Shown: positions 52,244-61,184 of the stretch, piece by piece
Position numbering within the stretch: the stretch's first letter is position 1
Layout: the number at the start of each line of letters is the position of its first letter
Assembly (NCBI GenBank): GCA_934513685.1
Contig: CAKSWY010000009.1
Span: 17,847 to 81,846, forward strand
Reading direction: 5' to 3'
From: an uncultured Oscillospiraceae bacterium
Lineage (GTDB): Bacteria > Bacillota > Clostridia > Oscillospirales > Ruminococcaceae
DNA length: 64,000 nucleotides
Program-made: the position numbers and the translations under genes
The notes under the pieces: model-generated
What the model was told of the DNA's origin: nothing
The model's database searches: none
Seen by the model: only the letters and a program-made list of their open reading frames with translations

Positions 52244-53431
52244 TCAGCCTGCAAAGGCTGCCGCAAAGGCGGCTTTTGGTTCCGGGCGGGTGCGCAGGGC
52301 TTCGCGGGCGGCCTCGGGCACGGCGGCGGCCGCAAGACACTCGCCGCTGGTGATGCGCTCGGCCGCAAGGCCGCCTGCCCCGGTGCCCGCCCCGGTGATG
52401 GGGGCCAGCCCGGCGGCGGAGAGGGCGCTGCGCCCGGCCGCGCTGGTGTACAGCCACAGCAGGGCCGCCTCGCCCTGGGCGGCGTCTCCGTTTGTGGGAA
52501 TGGCTGCCCAGGCCCCGGTGCCCGCAGTGGGCCAGGCCAGCAGCTGCTGGGTGGTGGGGGTGTCGTTCGCGGTGGTCAGGGGCATTTTGCAGGGCAGAAG
52601 CACCGGGTCAGCCAGCTGTGCGGCCTGTACGCTGCCCGCCCGGGCGAACAGCGCCGTGCCCCCGGCCACCGCGCCGGTTCCCTGCCCCGGGGCGGTGTGG
52701 GCGGCTTCCAGTTCCAGCAGGTCGTACACGGCCCCGGCCGCCTGGGAAAGGCTGCCCCCGGCGGCCGCCGCGGGGCTGTACAGGGCGGTGTCCCCTTCCG
52801 CCCCGGCGGGGGCGAACACCCCGCTCAGCCCCTCCAGCTGGGCGGGGCGGCTTTCGGGCAGGGTCACGGCCTTGCCGTTCAGGGTCAGGCGGCGGGCCGA
52901 GGGCTGGGCCAGCCAGTCCTCCACGGCGGCGGCGAAGGCCGTCCATTCCTTCCAGCTGGCCTGGCGCAGATCCTCCAGATCAAACTCGCTGCCCAGCAGG
53001 GCGGTGAGGGTGCTTTTCTCGGCCCAGTAGCCCCAGGCCGCGCCCCCAAGGGGCACCGCGTCGTTCTGGGCGGTGAGGTTCTGGGCGGCCAGCAGGTCGG
53101 GCAGCAGGGTGAGCTTCTCCGGCTCCTGCCAGCCCTGGCCGTCCGCGGGCGGGGCGGCCAGCAGCGCCAGGTCGGCCCCGGCGGGGGTGTCGACGGTTTC
53201 AATGGTCACCCCGCGGGCCTGGCCGTAGGCGTCAAACGCCGTGTGAACCTCCGCCAGCCCCTCGTCCAGCCACAGGCGCAGGGTGCCGCCCCGGGCCGGC
53301 TGCACCGCGGAGGTGCCCGGTTCGGGGCTGGCGGTGGGGGCCGCGGGGGTCAGGCTCAGGCTGCCGCAGGCGGCAAACAGGCACAGCGCCCCGACGGCAG
53401 CAAGGGCAGCGGCTTTGCGCAGGTGGTTCAT
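52244..53431 (-). CDS. Solute-binding-protein-like lipoprotein
   Basis: A 395-residue lipoprotein: MNHLRKAAALAAVGALCLFA and the lipobox FAAC, then a Pro/Thr/Ser linker. The mature part begins GGTLRLWLDEGLAEVHTAFDAYGQARGV, the opening pattern of sugar-type ABC extracellular binding proteins, and has WPTAGTGAWAAIP late. It is Ala-rich and diverged, so the ligand is unknown. No permease or ATPase gene is adjacent. The ATG at 53431 follows AAGGAGGCCCCC. It lies 97 bases upstream of malQ-ACP and is likely co-transcribed, which hints at an oligosaccharide role. Confidence 0.75.
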   Translation of the reverse strand: MNHLRKAAALAAVGALCLFAACGSLSLTPAAPTASPEPGTSAVQPARGGTLRLWLDEGLAEVHTAFDAYGQARGVTIETVDTPAGADLALLAAPPADGQGWQEPEKLTLLPDLLAAQNLTAQNDAVPLGGAAWGYWAEKSTLTALLGSEFDLEDLRQASWKEWTAFAAAVEDWLAQPSARRLTLNGKAVTLPESRPAQLEGLSGVFAPAGAEGDTALYSPAAAAGGSLSQAAGAVYDLLELEAAHTAPGQGTGAVAGGTALFARAGSVQAAQLADPVLLPCKMPLTTANDTPTTQQLLAWPTAGTGAWAAIPTNGDAAQGEAALLWLYTSAAGRSALSAAGLAPITGAGTGAGGLAAERITSGECLAAAAVPEAAREALRTRPEPKAAFAAAFAG

Positions 53432-53518
53432 GGGGGCCTCCTTGTATCCGGCGGGCGGCGCACACCGCCCGAAACAATCACAGGGCAGCCCGCGCGGCAG
53501 TGTGCGGGCCGTGGTTTC

Positions 53519-53524
53519 ATTATA
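53519..53524 (-). promoter_or_regulatory. -10 of the lipoprotein-malQ unit
   Basis: On the minus strand TATAAT preceded by TTG, 88 bases before the ATG. The -35 position is poor (GGAAAA). Confidence 0.5.
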
Positions 53525-53589
53525 CAATATTACGGGACGTTTTTCCATGGCGTGCCCCGGCGAAAAAATGGCCAGAAGGCGGCGGTTTG

Positions 53590-53598
53590 TGTTATAAT
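53590..53598 (+). promoter_or_regulatory. Extended -10 promoter for alaX-trmB
   Basis: TGTTATAAT on the plus strand, divergent from the lipoprotein promoter. A repeat element lies between it and alaX, so the leader would be about 330 bases and include the repeat. Confidence 0.5.
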
Positions 53599-53689
53599 AA
53601 ATCACTGCAAGAACACGGCGTGCCCTCTGCGCCGCCATCCGGAGCATTGGCCTTCGCGGCCTGCCCGCACTGCCGCAGACGAACCGCGG

Positions 53690-53800
53690 CGGCAGAAAGC
53701 ACCACCGCCGCGAAAAAAGCCTTCCCCTTGAGGGGGAAGGTGGCATTGCGACAGCAATGACGGATGAGGTGGGGTGTGAATCATTGCTGTAGCCCGGCCG
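53690..53800. repeat. Interspersed palindromic element, copy H
   Basis: CGGCAGAAAGCACC, then GCCTTCCCCTTGAGGGGGAA, a hairpin CATTGC-GACA-GCAATG, and GACGGATGAGGTGGGGTG. The stem is a third, different sequence that still pairs fully. It lies in the leader of alaX. Confidence 0.85.
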
Positions 53801-53937
53801 CAGAGCCTTTGCTGCATCGGCACAGGCTCGTTTTTAAGGCAAGGCGCCGCCGCGGGCCATTTGCCGCCGCATCCTGATTTCAAAAGCAAGGTACTGCCTT
53901 CATCACCGCCCATTTATATCCGTTGAGGTAAACTGCC

Positions 53938-55131
53938 ATGGAACAAACCAACTATCCCGAGACCCGCCGCCTGTACGACGACGATGCCTATTTAAACCGC
54001 TTCACCGCCCGCGTGCTGGCCTGCACCCCCGCCAAAAAGCAGGGCCAGTTTGAGGTGGTGCTGGACCAGACCGCCTTCTTCCCCGAAGGCGGCGGCCAGC
54101 CGGCCGACCGGGGCACCCTGGACGGGGCCAACGTGCTGGACGTGCAGACCAAGCAGGGGGTCATCACCCACCTGACCGACGCGCCTTTGGAAGTCGGCAG
54201 CGCTGTGGAGGGCCTGCTGGACATGGACCACCGGCTGGACAGTATGCAGCAGCACTCCGGCGAGCACATTCTCAGCGGCATCCTGCACCGGATGTTTGGC
54301 TGTGAGAACGTGGGCTTCCACATCGGCCAGGAGGAGACCACCCTGGACACCAGCCTGCCCATCCCCCCCGAGGGGCTGGCCGCCGCCGAGGCCGAGGCCA
54401 ACCGCATCGTCTGGGCTGACCTGCCGGTGCAGGCCGAATACCCTGCCCCCGAAGTGCTGGCCACCCTCACCTACCGCAGCAAAAAGGCCATTGAGGGCGC
54501 GGTGCGCATCGTCACCATTCCCGGGGCGGACTGCTGTGCCTGCTGCGGCACCCATGTGGAGCGCACCGGCCAGATCGGCCAGATCAAGGTGATGGGCGCC
54601 ATGAACTACAAGGGCGGCACCCGCATTACCCTGGCCTGCGGCGGCCGCGCCCTGACGGCCTTCAGTCAGATGCTGGAGGAGCAGGCGAAGCTGCGGGCGC
54701 AGTTCAGCGCCAAAAACGGCCAGCTGGCCGCCGCCGCCCAGCGCCAGGCCGACGAGCTGGCCGCCCAGAAGGCCCGGGCTGCCCAGCTGGAGCAGCAGGT
54801 GTTTGCCTACACCGCCGCCCAGGTGCAGGAGGGCGACCAGCCGGTGCTGTTTGTGCACGACCTCTCCGGCGACAGCCTGCGCCGGCTGTGCCTGGCCCTC
54901 AGCGAGCACACCCACCGCCCCTGCGCGGTGTTTACCCAGGGCGGGCAGGGCTATGCCTACTGCCTGGCCTGGAACGGCGGCGACGCCCGCGTGCTGGCCA
55001 AGGCCATGAACGCCGCCCTGAACGGCCGCGGCGGCGGCAAGCCCGAGCTGTGCAGCGGCAGCGTGGCCGAGACCGATCTGGACAAGGTGACCGCATTCTT
55101 CCACGAGCAGGAGCAGGCGGGCAACATCTGA
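53938..55131 (+). CDS. Alanyl-tRNA editing protein AlaX, long form
   Basis: A 397-residue protein like the editing half of alanyl-tRNA synthetase. It removes serine or glycine wrongly attached to tRNA(Ala). Zinc ligands are HSGEH (about 103-107) and CxxxH in CCGTH (about 203). The N-terminal FFPEGGGQPADRGTL is the typical loop. After a coiled coil (LEEQAKLRAQFSAKNGQLAA) a C-terminal DHHA1-type domain follows (GGGGKPELCSGS-like end: GRGGGKPELCSGS). It has no catalytic aminoacylation domain. It is in a unit with trmB, 27 bases apart. Confidence 0.92.
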   Translation: MEQTNYPETRRLYDDDAYLNRFTARVLACTPAKKQGQFEVVLDQTAFFPEGGGQPADRGTLDGANVLDVQTKQGVITHLTDAPLEVGSAVEGLLDMDHRLDSMQQHSGEHILSGILHRMFGCENVGFHIGQEETTLDTSLPIPPEGLAAAEAEANRIVWADLPVQAEYPAPEVLATLTYRSKKAIEGAVRIVTIPGADCCACCGTHVERTGQIGQIKVMGAMNYKGGTRITLACGGRALTAFSQMLEEQAKLRAQFSAKNGQLAAAAQRQADELAAQKARAAQLEQQVFAYTAAQVQEGDQPVLFVHDLSGDSLRRLCLALSEHTHRPCAVFTQGGQGYAYCLAWNGGDARVLAKAMNAALNGRGGGKPELCSGSVAETDLDKVTAFFHEQEQAGNI

Positions 55132-55158
55132 ACAACAAGACACAGGAGGAACACCCCC

Positions 55159-55899
55159 ATGCGGATGCGCTACAAACCCTACGCCCGGCCGGAGCTGCTG
55201 GCCTGCGATTACCACGCCCATGAGCCGCTGGCCAACAAAGGCCGCTGGGCCAGCCAGTTTGACCGGCCCCAGCAGCCCATTCATCTGGAGCTGGGCTGCG
55301 GCAAGGGCGGTTTTCTGGCCCAGCTGGCCCTGGCCCACCCCGAGAACAACTACCTGGGTATCGACATCACCGACAAGGTGCTGATTCTGGCCAAGCGGAA
55401 CATCGAGCGGCTGTATGCCGCCGAAAACCGCACGCCGGACAACGTGATGATCATGTCGCTGGACATTGAGCGGATTCTCAACGCCTTTGACGAGACCGAC
55501 AGGGTGCAGCGCATTTACATCAACTTCTGCAACCCCTGGAACAAAAAGGCCGGCCACAAAAAGCACCGGCTGACCTACCCCCGCCAGCTGCTGCTGTACC
55601 GCACCTTCCTGGAGGACGGGGGCGAGATCTACTTCAAAACCGACGACGACAGCCTGTTTGAGGACAGCCTGCGCTACTTCCCCGCCGCGGGCTTCGAGAT
55701 CACCTGGATGACTCGGGACCTGCACGCGGATGAGCCGGCCTGGAACATCCGTACCGAGCACGAGGCCATGTACACCGCCGAGGGCATTCCCACCAAGGCG
55801 CTCATTGCCCGCAAGGCATTTTTAAGCGACGAGGACGCCGCCGTCTGCGCCAAGTACGACAAGCTGGTGGATAAGGCCGACGCGGAACCGGAGTGCTGA
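55159..55899 (+). CDS. trmB: tRNA (guanine(46)-N7)-methyltransferase
   Basis: A 246-residue SAM methyltransferase that makes m7G46 in the variable loop of tRNA. The family landmarks are LELGCGKGGFL (SAM site), NYLGIDITDKVL, FCNPWNKKAGHKKHRLTYP and the late FKTDDDSLFE. The ATG follows GGAGGAACACCCCC. Confidence 0.95.
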   Translation: MRMRYKPYARPELLACDYHAHEPLANKGRWASQFDRPQQPIHLELGCGKGGFLAQLALAHPENNYLGIDITDKVLILAKRNIERLYAAENRTPDNVMIMSLDIERILNAFDETDRVQRIYINFCNPWNKKAGHKKHRLTYPRQLLLYRTFLEDGGEIYFKTDDDSLFEDSLRYFPAAGFEITWMTRDLHADEPAWNIRTEHEAMYTAEGIPTKALIARKAFLSDEDAAVCAKYDKLVDKADAEPEC

Positions 55900-55905
55900 G
55901 CCATC

Positions 55906-55938
55906 CGGGGCTTCCCTTTCAAAGGGAGGCCTCTTTTG
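55906..55938 (+). terminator. Terminator of alaX-trmB
   Basis: GGGCTTCCCTTT pairs with AAAGGGAGGCC, then CTCTTTTGTTT. The hairpin recalls the core of the repeat family (CTTCCCCTTGAGGGGAAG) and may be a worn copy used as terminator. Confidence 0.75.
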
Positions 55939-56004
55939 TTTATAAAACTGGGCAAAACGGCAAAAAAGCGTGTGTTTTGCCGGACGCTTTCCACAAAGTG
56001 CGGC

Positions 56005-56034
56005 TTGTATGGGCGCGAAGCAAAATGCTATAAT
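56005..56034 (+). promoter_or_regulatory. Promoter of the degenerate GGDEF gene
   Basis: TTGTAT, 18 bases, TATAAT with TGC before the -10 (extended -10). Confidence 0.7.
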
Positions 56035-56114
56035 AAATAGAATTGGAAACGAGGAAAGAGAGACGGAACGCCGCTTTTTGGCAGGGCGGTGCAGCAAGGA
56101 GAATGCAAGGACCC

Positions 56115-56987
56115 ATGAAAGAATACACCGTGAACGAGTTGGGCAGCGTACTGAGCTGCCTGAACGAACTGTACGATAAGGTGCAGGTGGTGGAGCCTGC
56201 CACCGGCTGCCTGTGCGACGCGGAAAACGGCTTTGCAGCCACCAGCTGCACCTGCGGCAACGAGGGCCGCTGCTTGAACTGCGTGGGCTACCAGGCAGTG
56301 CAGCACAACGCCCCTGCCTTCAAGCTGCAGAGCGAGAACGAGCAGGCCTATGCGGTTACCGCCATTCCCTTCCGGCTGGAGGGCCGCACCCTGGTGATGG
56401 AGACCTGGATAAACATCACCGGCCAGGCGGCCGACTGGGGCCATCAGGCGGATGCCATGATGCGTCTGGTGGATCAGGAACAATCCAATCAGGTGCGGGA
56501 TTTCCTCACCGGCGTGTACAACCGCCAGTATGTGGAGGGCTACTTTGCCCCCCGCCTGCCCCAGATGCGCAAGGACGGCAAAACCGTTCTGGCCGTGGTG
56601 GTGGACGTGCGGCACTTCAAGGAGCTGGGCGCCCGTTACGGCGCCAGCGTGGCCGATCAGGTGCTGTGCTACGTGCCCAACTGGTTCCGCTGCTGCGATA
56701 TGACCGACCGGTTCGTGGCCCGCTTCCACAACGACCAGTTCCTGCTGGTGAGCTTTGTGCAGGGCGAAACGCTGGAAAAGATACGCCGGGAAGCCAAGGA
56801 TATGTACGATGAAATCGGCGGCAGCTGCGTGTGCGGCGCACTGAACAACAAGCGGGTGCCCGTGCGGCTGGCCATGGCCGCCGCCGACCTGAACGAGACC
56901 GCCGACGGCACCTGGAACAAGCTGAAGGAGCTGCTGTTTGCCCGCCTGGCCGAGGCCAAGCAGGCCGACGACGAGCAGGTACACTGA
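56115..56987 (+). CDS. Cys-rich N-terminal domain plus degenerate GGDEF domain
   Basis: A 290-residue protein. Start taken as ATG 56115 (MKEYTVNELGSVL); 56103 is too close to AAGGAG. Residues 25-65 hold a cysteine cluster (CLCDAENGFAATSCTCGNEG, then RCLNC), a possible metal or Fe-S site. From about 130 a GGDEF-like domain begins with DFLTGVYNRQYVE and VVVDVRHFKELGARYG. The active-site loop reads RFHNDQFLLV instead of R-GGDEF, so diguanylate cyclase activity is unlikely. The N-terminal part may sense redox or a ligand; that is inference. It is monocistronic, with a terminator at 57004. Confidence 0.75.
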   Translation: MKEYTVNELGSVLSCLNELYDKVQVVEPATGCLCDAENGFAATSCTCGNEGRCLNCVGYQAVQHNAPAFKLQSENEQAYAVTAIPFRLEGRTLVMETWINITGQAADWGHQADAMMRLVDQEQSNQVRDFLTGVYNRQYVEGYFAPRLPQMRKDGKTVLAVVVDVRHFKELGARYGASVADQVLCYVPNWFRCCDMTDRFVARFHNDQFLLVSFVQGETLEKIRREAKDMYDEIGGSCVCGALNNKRVPVRLAMAAADLNETADGTWNKLKELLFARLAEAKQADDEQVH

Positions 56988-57003
56988 ACCCTGAAAAATA
57001 CAA

Positions 57004-57065
57004 AGCCCCTGCGGGCGTATGACCGAATGCGGATTTGGCCATACTGCCCGCAAGGGCATTTTTTG
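57004..57065 (+). terminator. Terminator of the degenerate GGDEF gene
   Basis: AGCCCCTGCGGGC.TAT pairs with ATACTGCCCGCAAGGGC, then TTTTTT. The next gene starts 36 bases later and may use readthrough. Confidence 0.8.
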
Positions 57066-57100
57066 TGCCCTGCAACAGGAATTTGCGGGAGGCGAACGGC

Positions 57101-57538
57101 ATGACGAACGAAACCGAAAACATGGCGCTGCTGCAGGAGGTGGCGCGGGGCACCGAGATGGGAAAAAACACGCTGGAGCAGATGCTGCCCCTCACGGAGG
57201 ACCGGCTTTTGCGGGCCGAGCTGCTGGAGGAGCAGCGGGGCTACCGGACCCTAAACCAGCGGGCGCACACCGCCATTGCGGCCCTTGGCGGCGAAACCGA
57301 GGGCGCTGGCAGCCTGGAAAAGCTGGGGGCAAAGATGGGCATCCTCAGCCGCACGCTGGGCGACCACTCCACAAAAAAGCTGGCGCAGATGCTGGTGGAG
57401 GGCACCAACGCGGGCATCACCGCCTGCGTGCAGGCCCAGAACGGCGCCCCGAACGCCAGCGCAGGCGCAAAGCAGCTCTCAGACGAGCTGCTGGAATTCC
57501 AGCGGGAAAACCTGCAGAGCCTGGAACGCTTTTTGTGA
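57101..57538 (+). CDS. Small helical, ferritin-like protein of unknown function
   Basis: A 145-residue protein (MTNETENMALLQEVARGTEM) that appears to be a four-helix bundle. EMGKNTLEQMLPLTEDRLLRAELLEEQRGY and HSTKKLAQMLVEGTNAGITA resemble DUF2383-like bacterial ferritin-fold proteins, but a full set of iron ligands (two ExxH) is not visible. The start follows GCGGGAGGCGAACGGC. It may be expressed by readthrough from the upstream gene. Function not assigned. Confidence 0.6.
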   Translation: MTNETENMALLQEVARGTEMGKNTLEQMLPLTEDRLLRAELLEEQRGYRTLNQRAHTAIAALGGETEGAGSLEKLGAKMGILSRTLGDHSTKKLAQMLVEGTNAGITACVQAQNGAPNASAGAKQLSDELLEFQRENLQSLERFL

Positions 57539-57576
57539 GAAGGCTTTTCCCTGCGGCGACAACACTTCCCCGCCGC

Positions 57577-57623
57577 AAAAAAGCACCCGCCCCGATGCGG
57601 TCAGGCACCGGAGGCGGGTGTTC
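57577..57623 (-). terminator. Terminator of the glycerol operon
   Basis: GCACCCGCC pairs with GGCGGGTGTTC. On the minus strand a TTTTTT run follows. It is after the DUF1667 gene. Confidence 0.75.
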
Positions 57624-57728
57624 GGGAAAAGGACGGGCCTGGGGGAAGCCCGTTCAGAAACCGGGGGCGGTTCCGGCGCTGCTGCCGGCCTGCCCTCAGG
57701 CAAGGAAAGGCTGCTTTGCGGCCGAGGC

Positions 57729-58094
57729 TCAGGCCACGGGCACGTTCTTGGTGGCGATGATGTCCACGCCGGTACCGGCGGCATCCTTCAGCACCACCTG
57801 GCCGATGGTGACCGGGGCGGGAATCTCCACGTCCTTCAGGGCCTTGACGCAGTCAAAGATGCGGCCCTTGGGAATGTCGCTGGCGGTTTTGACCGAAGCC
57901 ATGGCCAGCTTGCCGCCCGTCACGCGCACCGTGCTGGTGACAATGCGGGTGGGGTTGGTGACCTCTTTGCGGGCGTATGCATCGCCCCGGGGGCAGGTGT
58001 TGCCGGTTACGCTCACCACTTCCCCGTTTTCCATCTCCACGGTGATGGGGCAGCCCATGGGGCACCCGATGCAGATCAGATCAATCTTTTCCAT
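57729..58094 (-). CDS. DUF1667 CxxC protein of the glycerol operon
   Basis: A 121-residue protein with ICIGCPMGC at the start and a third Cys group in TCPRGDAYA, a likely metal or Fe-S site. DUF1667 genes are commonly found beside glycerol-3-phosphate dehydrogenase and NADH oxidase-type genes in Firmicutes. It lies only 3 bases after the FAD/NAD oxidoreductase gene. An electron-transfer or cluster role is inference. Confidence 0.88.
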   Translation of the reverse strand: MEKIDLICIGCPMGCPITVEMENGEVVSVTGNTCPRGDAYARKEVTNPTRIVTSTVRVTGGKLAMASVKTASDIPKGRIFDCVKALKDVEIPAPVTIGQVVLKDAAGTGVDIIATKNVPVA

Positions 58095-58097
58095 GGT

Positions 58098-59360
58098 TTA
58101 CGCCTCCTCCAGGGTCACGGTGATGTGGTCCGCTTCCGGATGGTCCAGCAGCAGCTGGGCCTTCAGCTGAACGGTCTCCATCTCACCGGGGGCCAGCACG
58201 GGCCGCTTGCGGCTGAAAATGCAGGTGTCGCCCGCATACACAGCCACTTTCTTGTTCTTGTACACGTTGCCCACGCGGAAGCGCAGGGTGACCATGCCGT
58301 CGGCGCAGTCCGGCCGGACGGCCACGGGCACGGTGTAGCGCACGCCGTTCTCGCACTTCACAGGCAGGGTGCGGGCGGTCTCGTCCTTGCAGCCCGCCTG
58401 AATGTACTTGGCGGCGTGGCGGCCGGCGGCGCCGGCCTCTTCCGAAACATAGTCCACCAGGTCATGCACATGCAGCACGTTGCCGGCGGCAAACACACCG
58501 GGAATGCTGGTCTCCAGGCTCTCGTTCACGGCGGGGCCGTTGGTCACGGGGTTCAGCTCCACACCGGCGGCGCGGCTCAGCTCGTTCTCGGGGATCAGGC
58601 CGCAGCTCAGCAGCAGGGTGTCGCAGTCGTAGTGCTCCTCAGTGCCGGGCACCGGCTTGCCGTTCTCCACGCGGGCCAGGGTAATGCCCTCCACCCGCTC
58701 TTTGCCCTCAATGTTCACCACGGTGTGGCTCAGCTTCAGGGGGATGCCGTAGTCGTCCAGGCACTGGACGATGTTCCGCTTCAGGCCGCCGGAGTAGGGC
58801 ATCAGCTCGGCAACCACCTGCACCTGCGCGCCCTCCAGGGTCATGCGGCGGGCCATGATCAGGCCGATGTCGCCGGAGCCCAGGATGACCACCTTGCGGC
58901 CGGGCATATAGCCCTCCATGTTCACCAGGCGCTGGGCGGTGCCTGCGGTGAAGATGCCGGCGGGCCGGTAGCCGGGGATGTTCAGGGCGCCGCGGGGCCG
59001 CTCGCGGCAGCCCATGGCCAGAATCACGGCCTTGGGGTGCAGCTGGAACAGGCCGTCCTCCCGGTTCATGGCGGTAACGGTTTTATCCGCCGCCAGATCC
59101 AGCACCATGGTGTTCAGCTTGTAGGGAATGTCCAGCTCCTTCACCTGCTGGATGAAGCGCCCGGCGTACTCGGGGCCGGTCAGCTCCTCCTTGAAGGTAT
59201 GCAGGCCGAAGCCGTTGTGAATGCACTGGTTCAGAATGCCGCCCAGTTCGTTGTCGCGCTCCAGGATCAGAATGTCCTGAATGCCGCTCTTGCGGGCTTC
59301 CACTGCTGCGGCCAGACCGGCGGGGCCGCCGCCGATGATGACAAGTTCATACTCTTTCAC
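58098..59360 (-). CDS. FAD/NAD(P)-dependent oxidoreductase of the glycerol operon
   Basis: A 420-residue flavoprotein of the pyridine nucleotide-disulfide oxidoreductase fold. VIIGGGPAGLAAAVEARKSG binds FAD at the N-terminus. VVILGSGDIGLIMARRMTLEG (near residue 150) binds NAD(P). ETSIPGVFAAGNVLHVHDLVD closes the FAD site. No redox-active CxxC is seen. With the GlpA-type protein it could pass electrons from glycerol 3-phosphate to NAD. It is 15 bases after the glpA gene. Confidence 0.88.
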   Translation of the reverse strand: MKEYELVIIGGGPAGLAAAVEARKSGIQDILILERDNELGGILNQCIHNGFGLHTFKEELTGPEYAGRFIQQVKELDIPYKLNTMVLDLAADKTVTAMNREDGLFQLHPKAVILAMGCRERPRGALNIPGYRPAGIFTAGTAQRLVNMEGYMPGRKVVILGSGDIGLIMARRMTLEGAQVQVVAELMPYSGGLKRNIVQCLDDYGIPLKLSHTVVNIEGKERVEGITLARVENGKPVPGTEEHYDCDTLLLSCGLIPENELSRAAGVELNPVTNGPAVNESLETSIPGVFAAGNVLHVHDLVDYVSEEAGAAGRHAAKYIQAGCKDETARTLPVKCENGVRYTVPVAVRPDCADGMVTLRFRVGNVYKNKKVAVYAGDTCIFSRKRPVLAPGEMETVQLKAQLLLDHPEADHITVTLEEA

Positions 59361-59375
59361 GGTTTACACCCTCCC

Positions 59376-60806
59376 TTACACCTTGTCCTTGTTGGTGCCA
59401 ACGATCAGCTTGGACTTACCGCCGGCCTTGGTGATCTCGCTCTGGTCCACACCCAGTTCGCGGGCCAGGATCTCCATCACGCGGGGGCTGCAGAAGCCGG
59501 CCTGGCAGCGGCCCATTCCGGCCCGGGTGCGGCGCTTCACGCCGTCCAGGCTGCGGGCGCCGGGCACCCGATGAATGGCGTCCAGAATTTCGCCCTCGGT
59601 CACGGTCTCGCACCGGCAGATCACCGTGCCGTAGGCGGGGTTCTTCTTGATGAGGGCGGCGTGCTCCTCGGGGCTGAGGGTCTTGGGGTCCAGAATGCCC
59701 TTGCGGGTGGGGTCGAAGGTGGGGTCCTTCTCCAGATGGAGGATGCCCTCCACAATGCCGGCCACCATCTTGCCGATGGCGGGGCTGGAGGACAGGCCGG
59801 GCGACTCGATGGCCGCGCAGTCCACAAAGCCGGGCTTCACCTCGCCGATGAAGAACTCATGGCGGGCCTCATGGGCGCGCAGGCCCGCAAAGCTGGTGAT
59901 CACCTGGCGCAGGGGCAGGTTCTTCACGGCAATGCCGGATTTCTCGCGCACTTCGTCCAGGCCGGCCTGGGTGGTGGCGGTGGCCTCCTTGTCCTCAATG
60001 TCAATGGCGGTGGGGCCCACGATGGTGTTGCCGTGTACGGTGGGGCTGACCAGAACGCCCTTGCCGTACTTGCCGGGCAGCTGGAAGATGGTGTTCTTCA
60101 CAAAGCCGCCGGTGGTGCGGTCCAGCAGGAAGTAATCGCCTCGGCGGGGGATGATCTTCATGGGCGCGCCGCCCGCCTGGTTGTGGAACTTATCCGAGTA
60201 CAGGCCTGCGGCGTTCACCACCACTCTGGTCTCGATGTCGCCCTTGGAAGTGTGCAGCTTCCAGCCGCCGTCCATGGGGGCCACTTCCAGCACTTCGGTG
60301 TCAAACTGGAACTTCGCGCCGTTCTTGGCGGCGTTCTCGGCGAAGGCAAAGGTCAGGCCGAAGGGGCACACAATGCCGCCGGTGGGGGCGTACAGGGCGG
60401 CCACGGCGTTGTCGGAGATGTTCGGCTCCATCTTCTGCAGCTCGTCCTTCTCCACGATGCGCAGGCCCTCTACCCCGTTGGCCACGCCGTTTTCGTACAG
60501 CTTGTTCAGGGCGGGGCGGTCCTCCTCGCTCATGCACACAACCAAGCTGCCGTTCTGCTTGTAGTGGAAGTCCAGCTCCTTGGCCAGGGCGGGCATCATC
60601 CTGCTGCCCTCCACGTTCAGCTTGGCCATGAGGGTGCCGTGGGCGGCGTCAAAACCGGCGTGAACGATGGCGCTGTTGGCTTTGGAGGTGCCGCAGCACA
60701 CGTCCTCTTCCCGTTCCACCACCAGAATGTCTGCCTTGTAGCGGGAAAGCTCCCGGGCGATGGCACAGCCGGAAACGCCTGCGCCGATGATCACGATGTC
60801 ATACAC
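59376..60806 (-). CDS. GlpA-type FAD-dependent glycerol-3-phosphate dehydrogenase with BFD domain
   Basis: A 476-residue flavoprotein. The N-terminal DAO domain binds FAD (DIVIIGAGVSGCAIARELSRY) and has the family motifs CCGTSKANSAIVHAG and VNAAGLYSD. The C-terminal BFD-like domain has CRCETVTEGEI and GRCQAGFCSPRV, four cysteines for a [2Fe-2S] cluster. It would oxidise glycerol 3-phosphate to dihydroxyacetone phosphate. The start is GTG at 60806, with AAAGGAGTGATCTCACC before it. Confidence 0.9.
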   Translation of the reverse strand: MYDIVIIGAGVSGCAIARELSRYKADILVVEREEDVCCGTSKANSAIVHAGFDAAHGTLMAKLNVEGSRMMPALAKELDFHYKQNGSLVVCMSEEDRPALNKLYENGVANGVEGLRIVEKDELQKMEPNISDNAVAALYAPTGGIVCPFGLTFAFAENAAKNGAKFQFDTEVLEVAPMDGGWKLHTSKGDIETRVVVNAAGLYSDKFHNQAGGAPMKIIPRRGDYFLLDRTTGGFVKNTIFQLPGKYGKGVLVSPTVHGNTIVGPTAIDIEDKEATATTQAGLDEVREKSGIAVKNLPLRQVITSFAGLRAHEARHEFFIGEVKPGFVDCAAIESPGLSSSPAIGKMVAGIVEGILHLEKDPTFDPTRKGILDPKTLSPEEHAALIKKNPAYGTVICRCETVTEGEILDAIHRVPGARSLDGVKRRTRAGMGRCQAGFCSPRVMEILARELGVDQSEITKAGGKSKLIVGTNKDKV

Positions 60807-60982
60807 GGTGAGATCACTCCTTTTTTCTTATTGCCATTGCAAAGCCGGGTTCCCAAAGCGGCGGCCGGGCGGGCCGGTGCGCGGGGAACGCAGGCTCAGA
60901 AGCGGGCAGCAGCGCTGCCCTTGGGCGGGTTGACGTTGGGGCTTTTGATCCGGGCGGGGCTGCCGCGCATCGCCCGCAAAAA

Positions 60983-61043
60983 GCGAGCCGGGCAGCCGGA
61001 ATAAACTCCTTCGGTGAGAAGGGCTTCGGCTGCCCGGCTCACA
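60983..61043 (-). terminator. Terminator after glpF
   Basis: GAGCCGGGCAGCCG pairs with CGGCTGCCCGGCTC around a long loop. On the minus strand CTTTTTGC follows. Downstream genes must be read through it or from an unseen promoter. Confidence 0.8.
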
Positions 61044-61184
61044 GCGTTCTCTATGCTCTGCTGAAAGGCCAGGTGTGGGATGCGGTTGTCAGCCCACGAC
61101 GGGCCTTACGGAGAAAAACCATTGGTCAAAGAGTACGCTAACACAAATCAGCGGGTTGTGCAAGTGTTTTTTGCAAAGCACTCG

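Noticed and set aside
57276..61004. A 1242-codon plus-strand frame over the glycerol genes
   Set aside because: Antisense shadow; the minus-strand genes have well-known motifs and ribosome sites.
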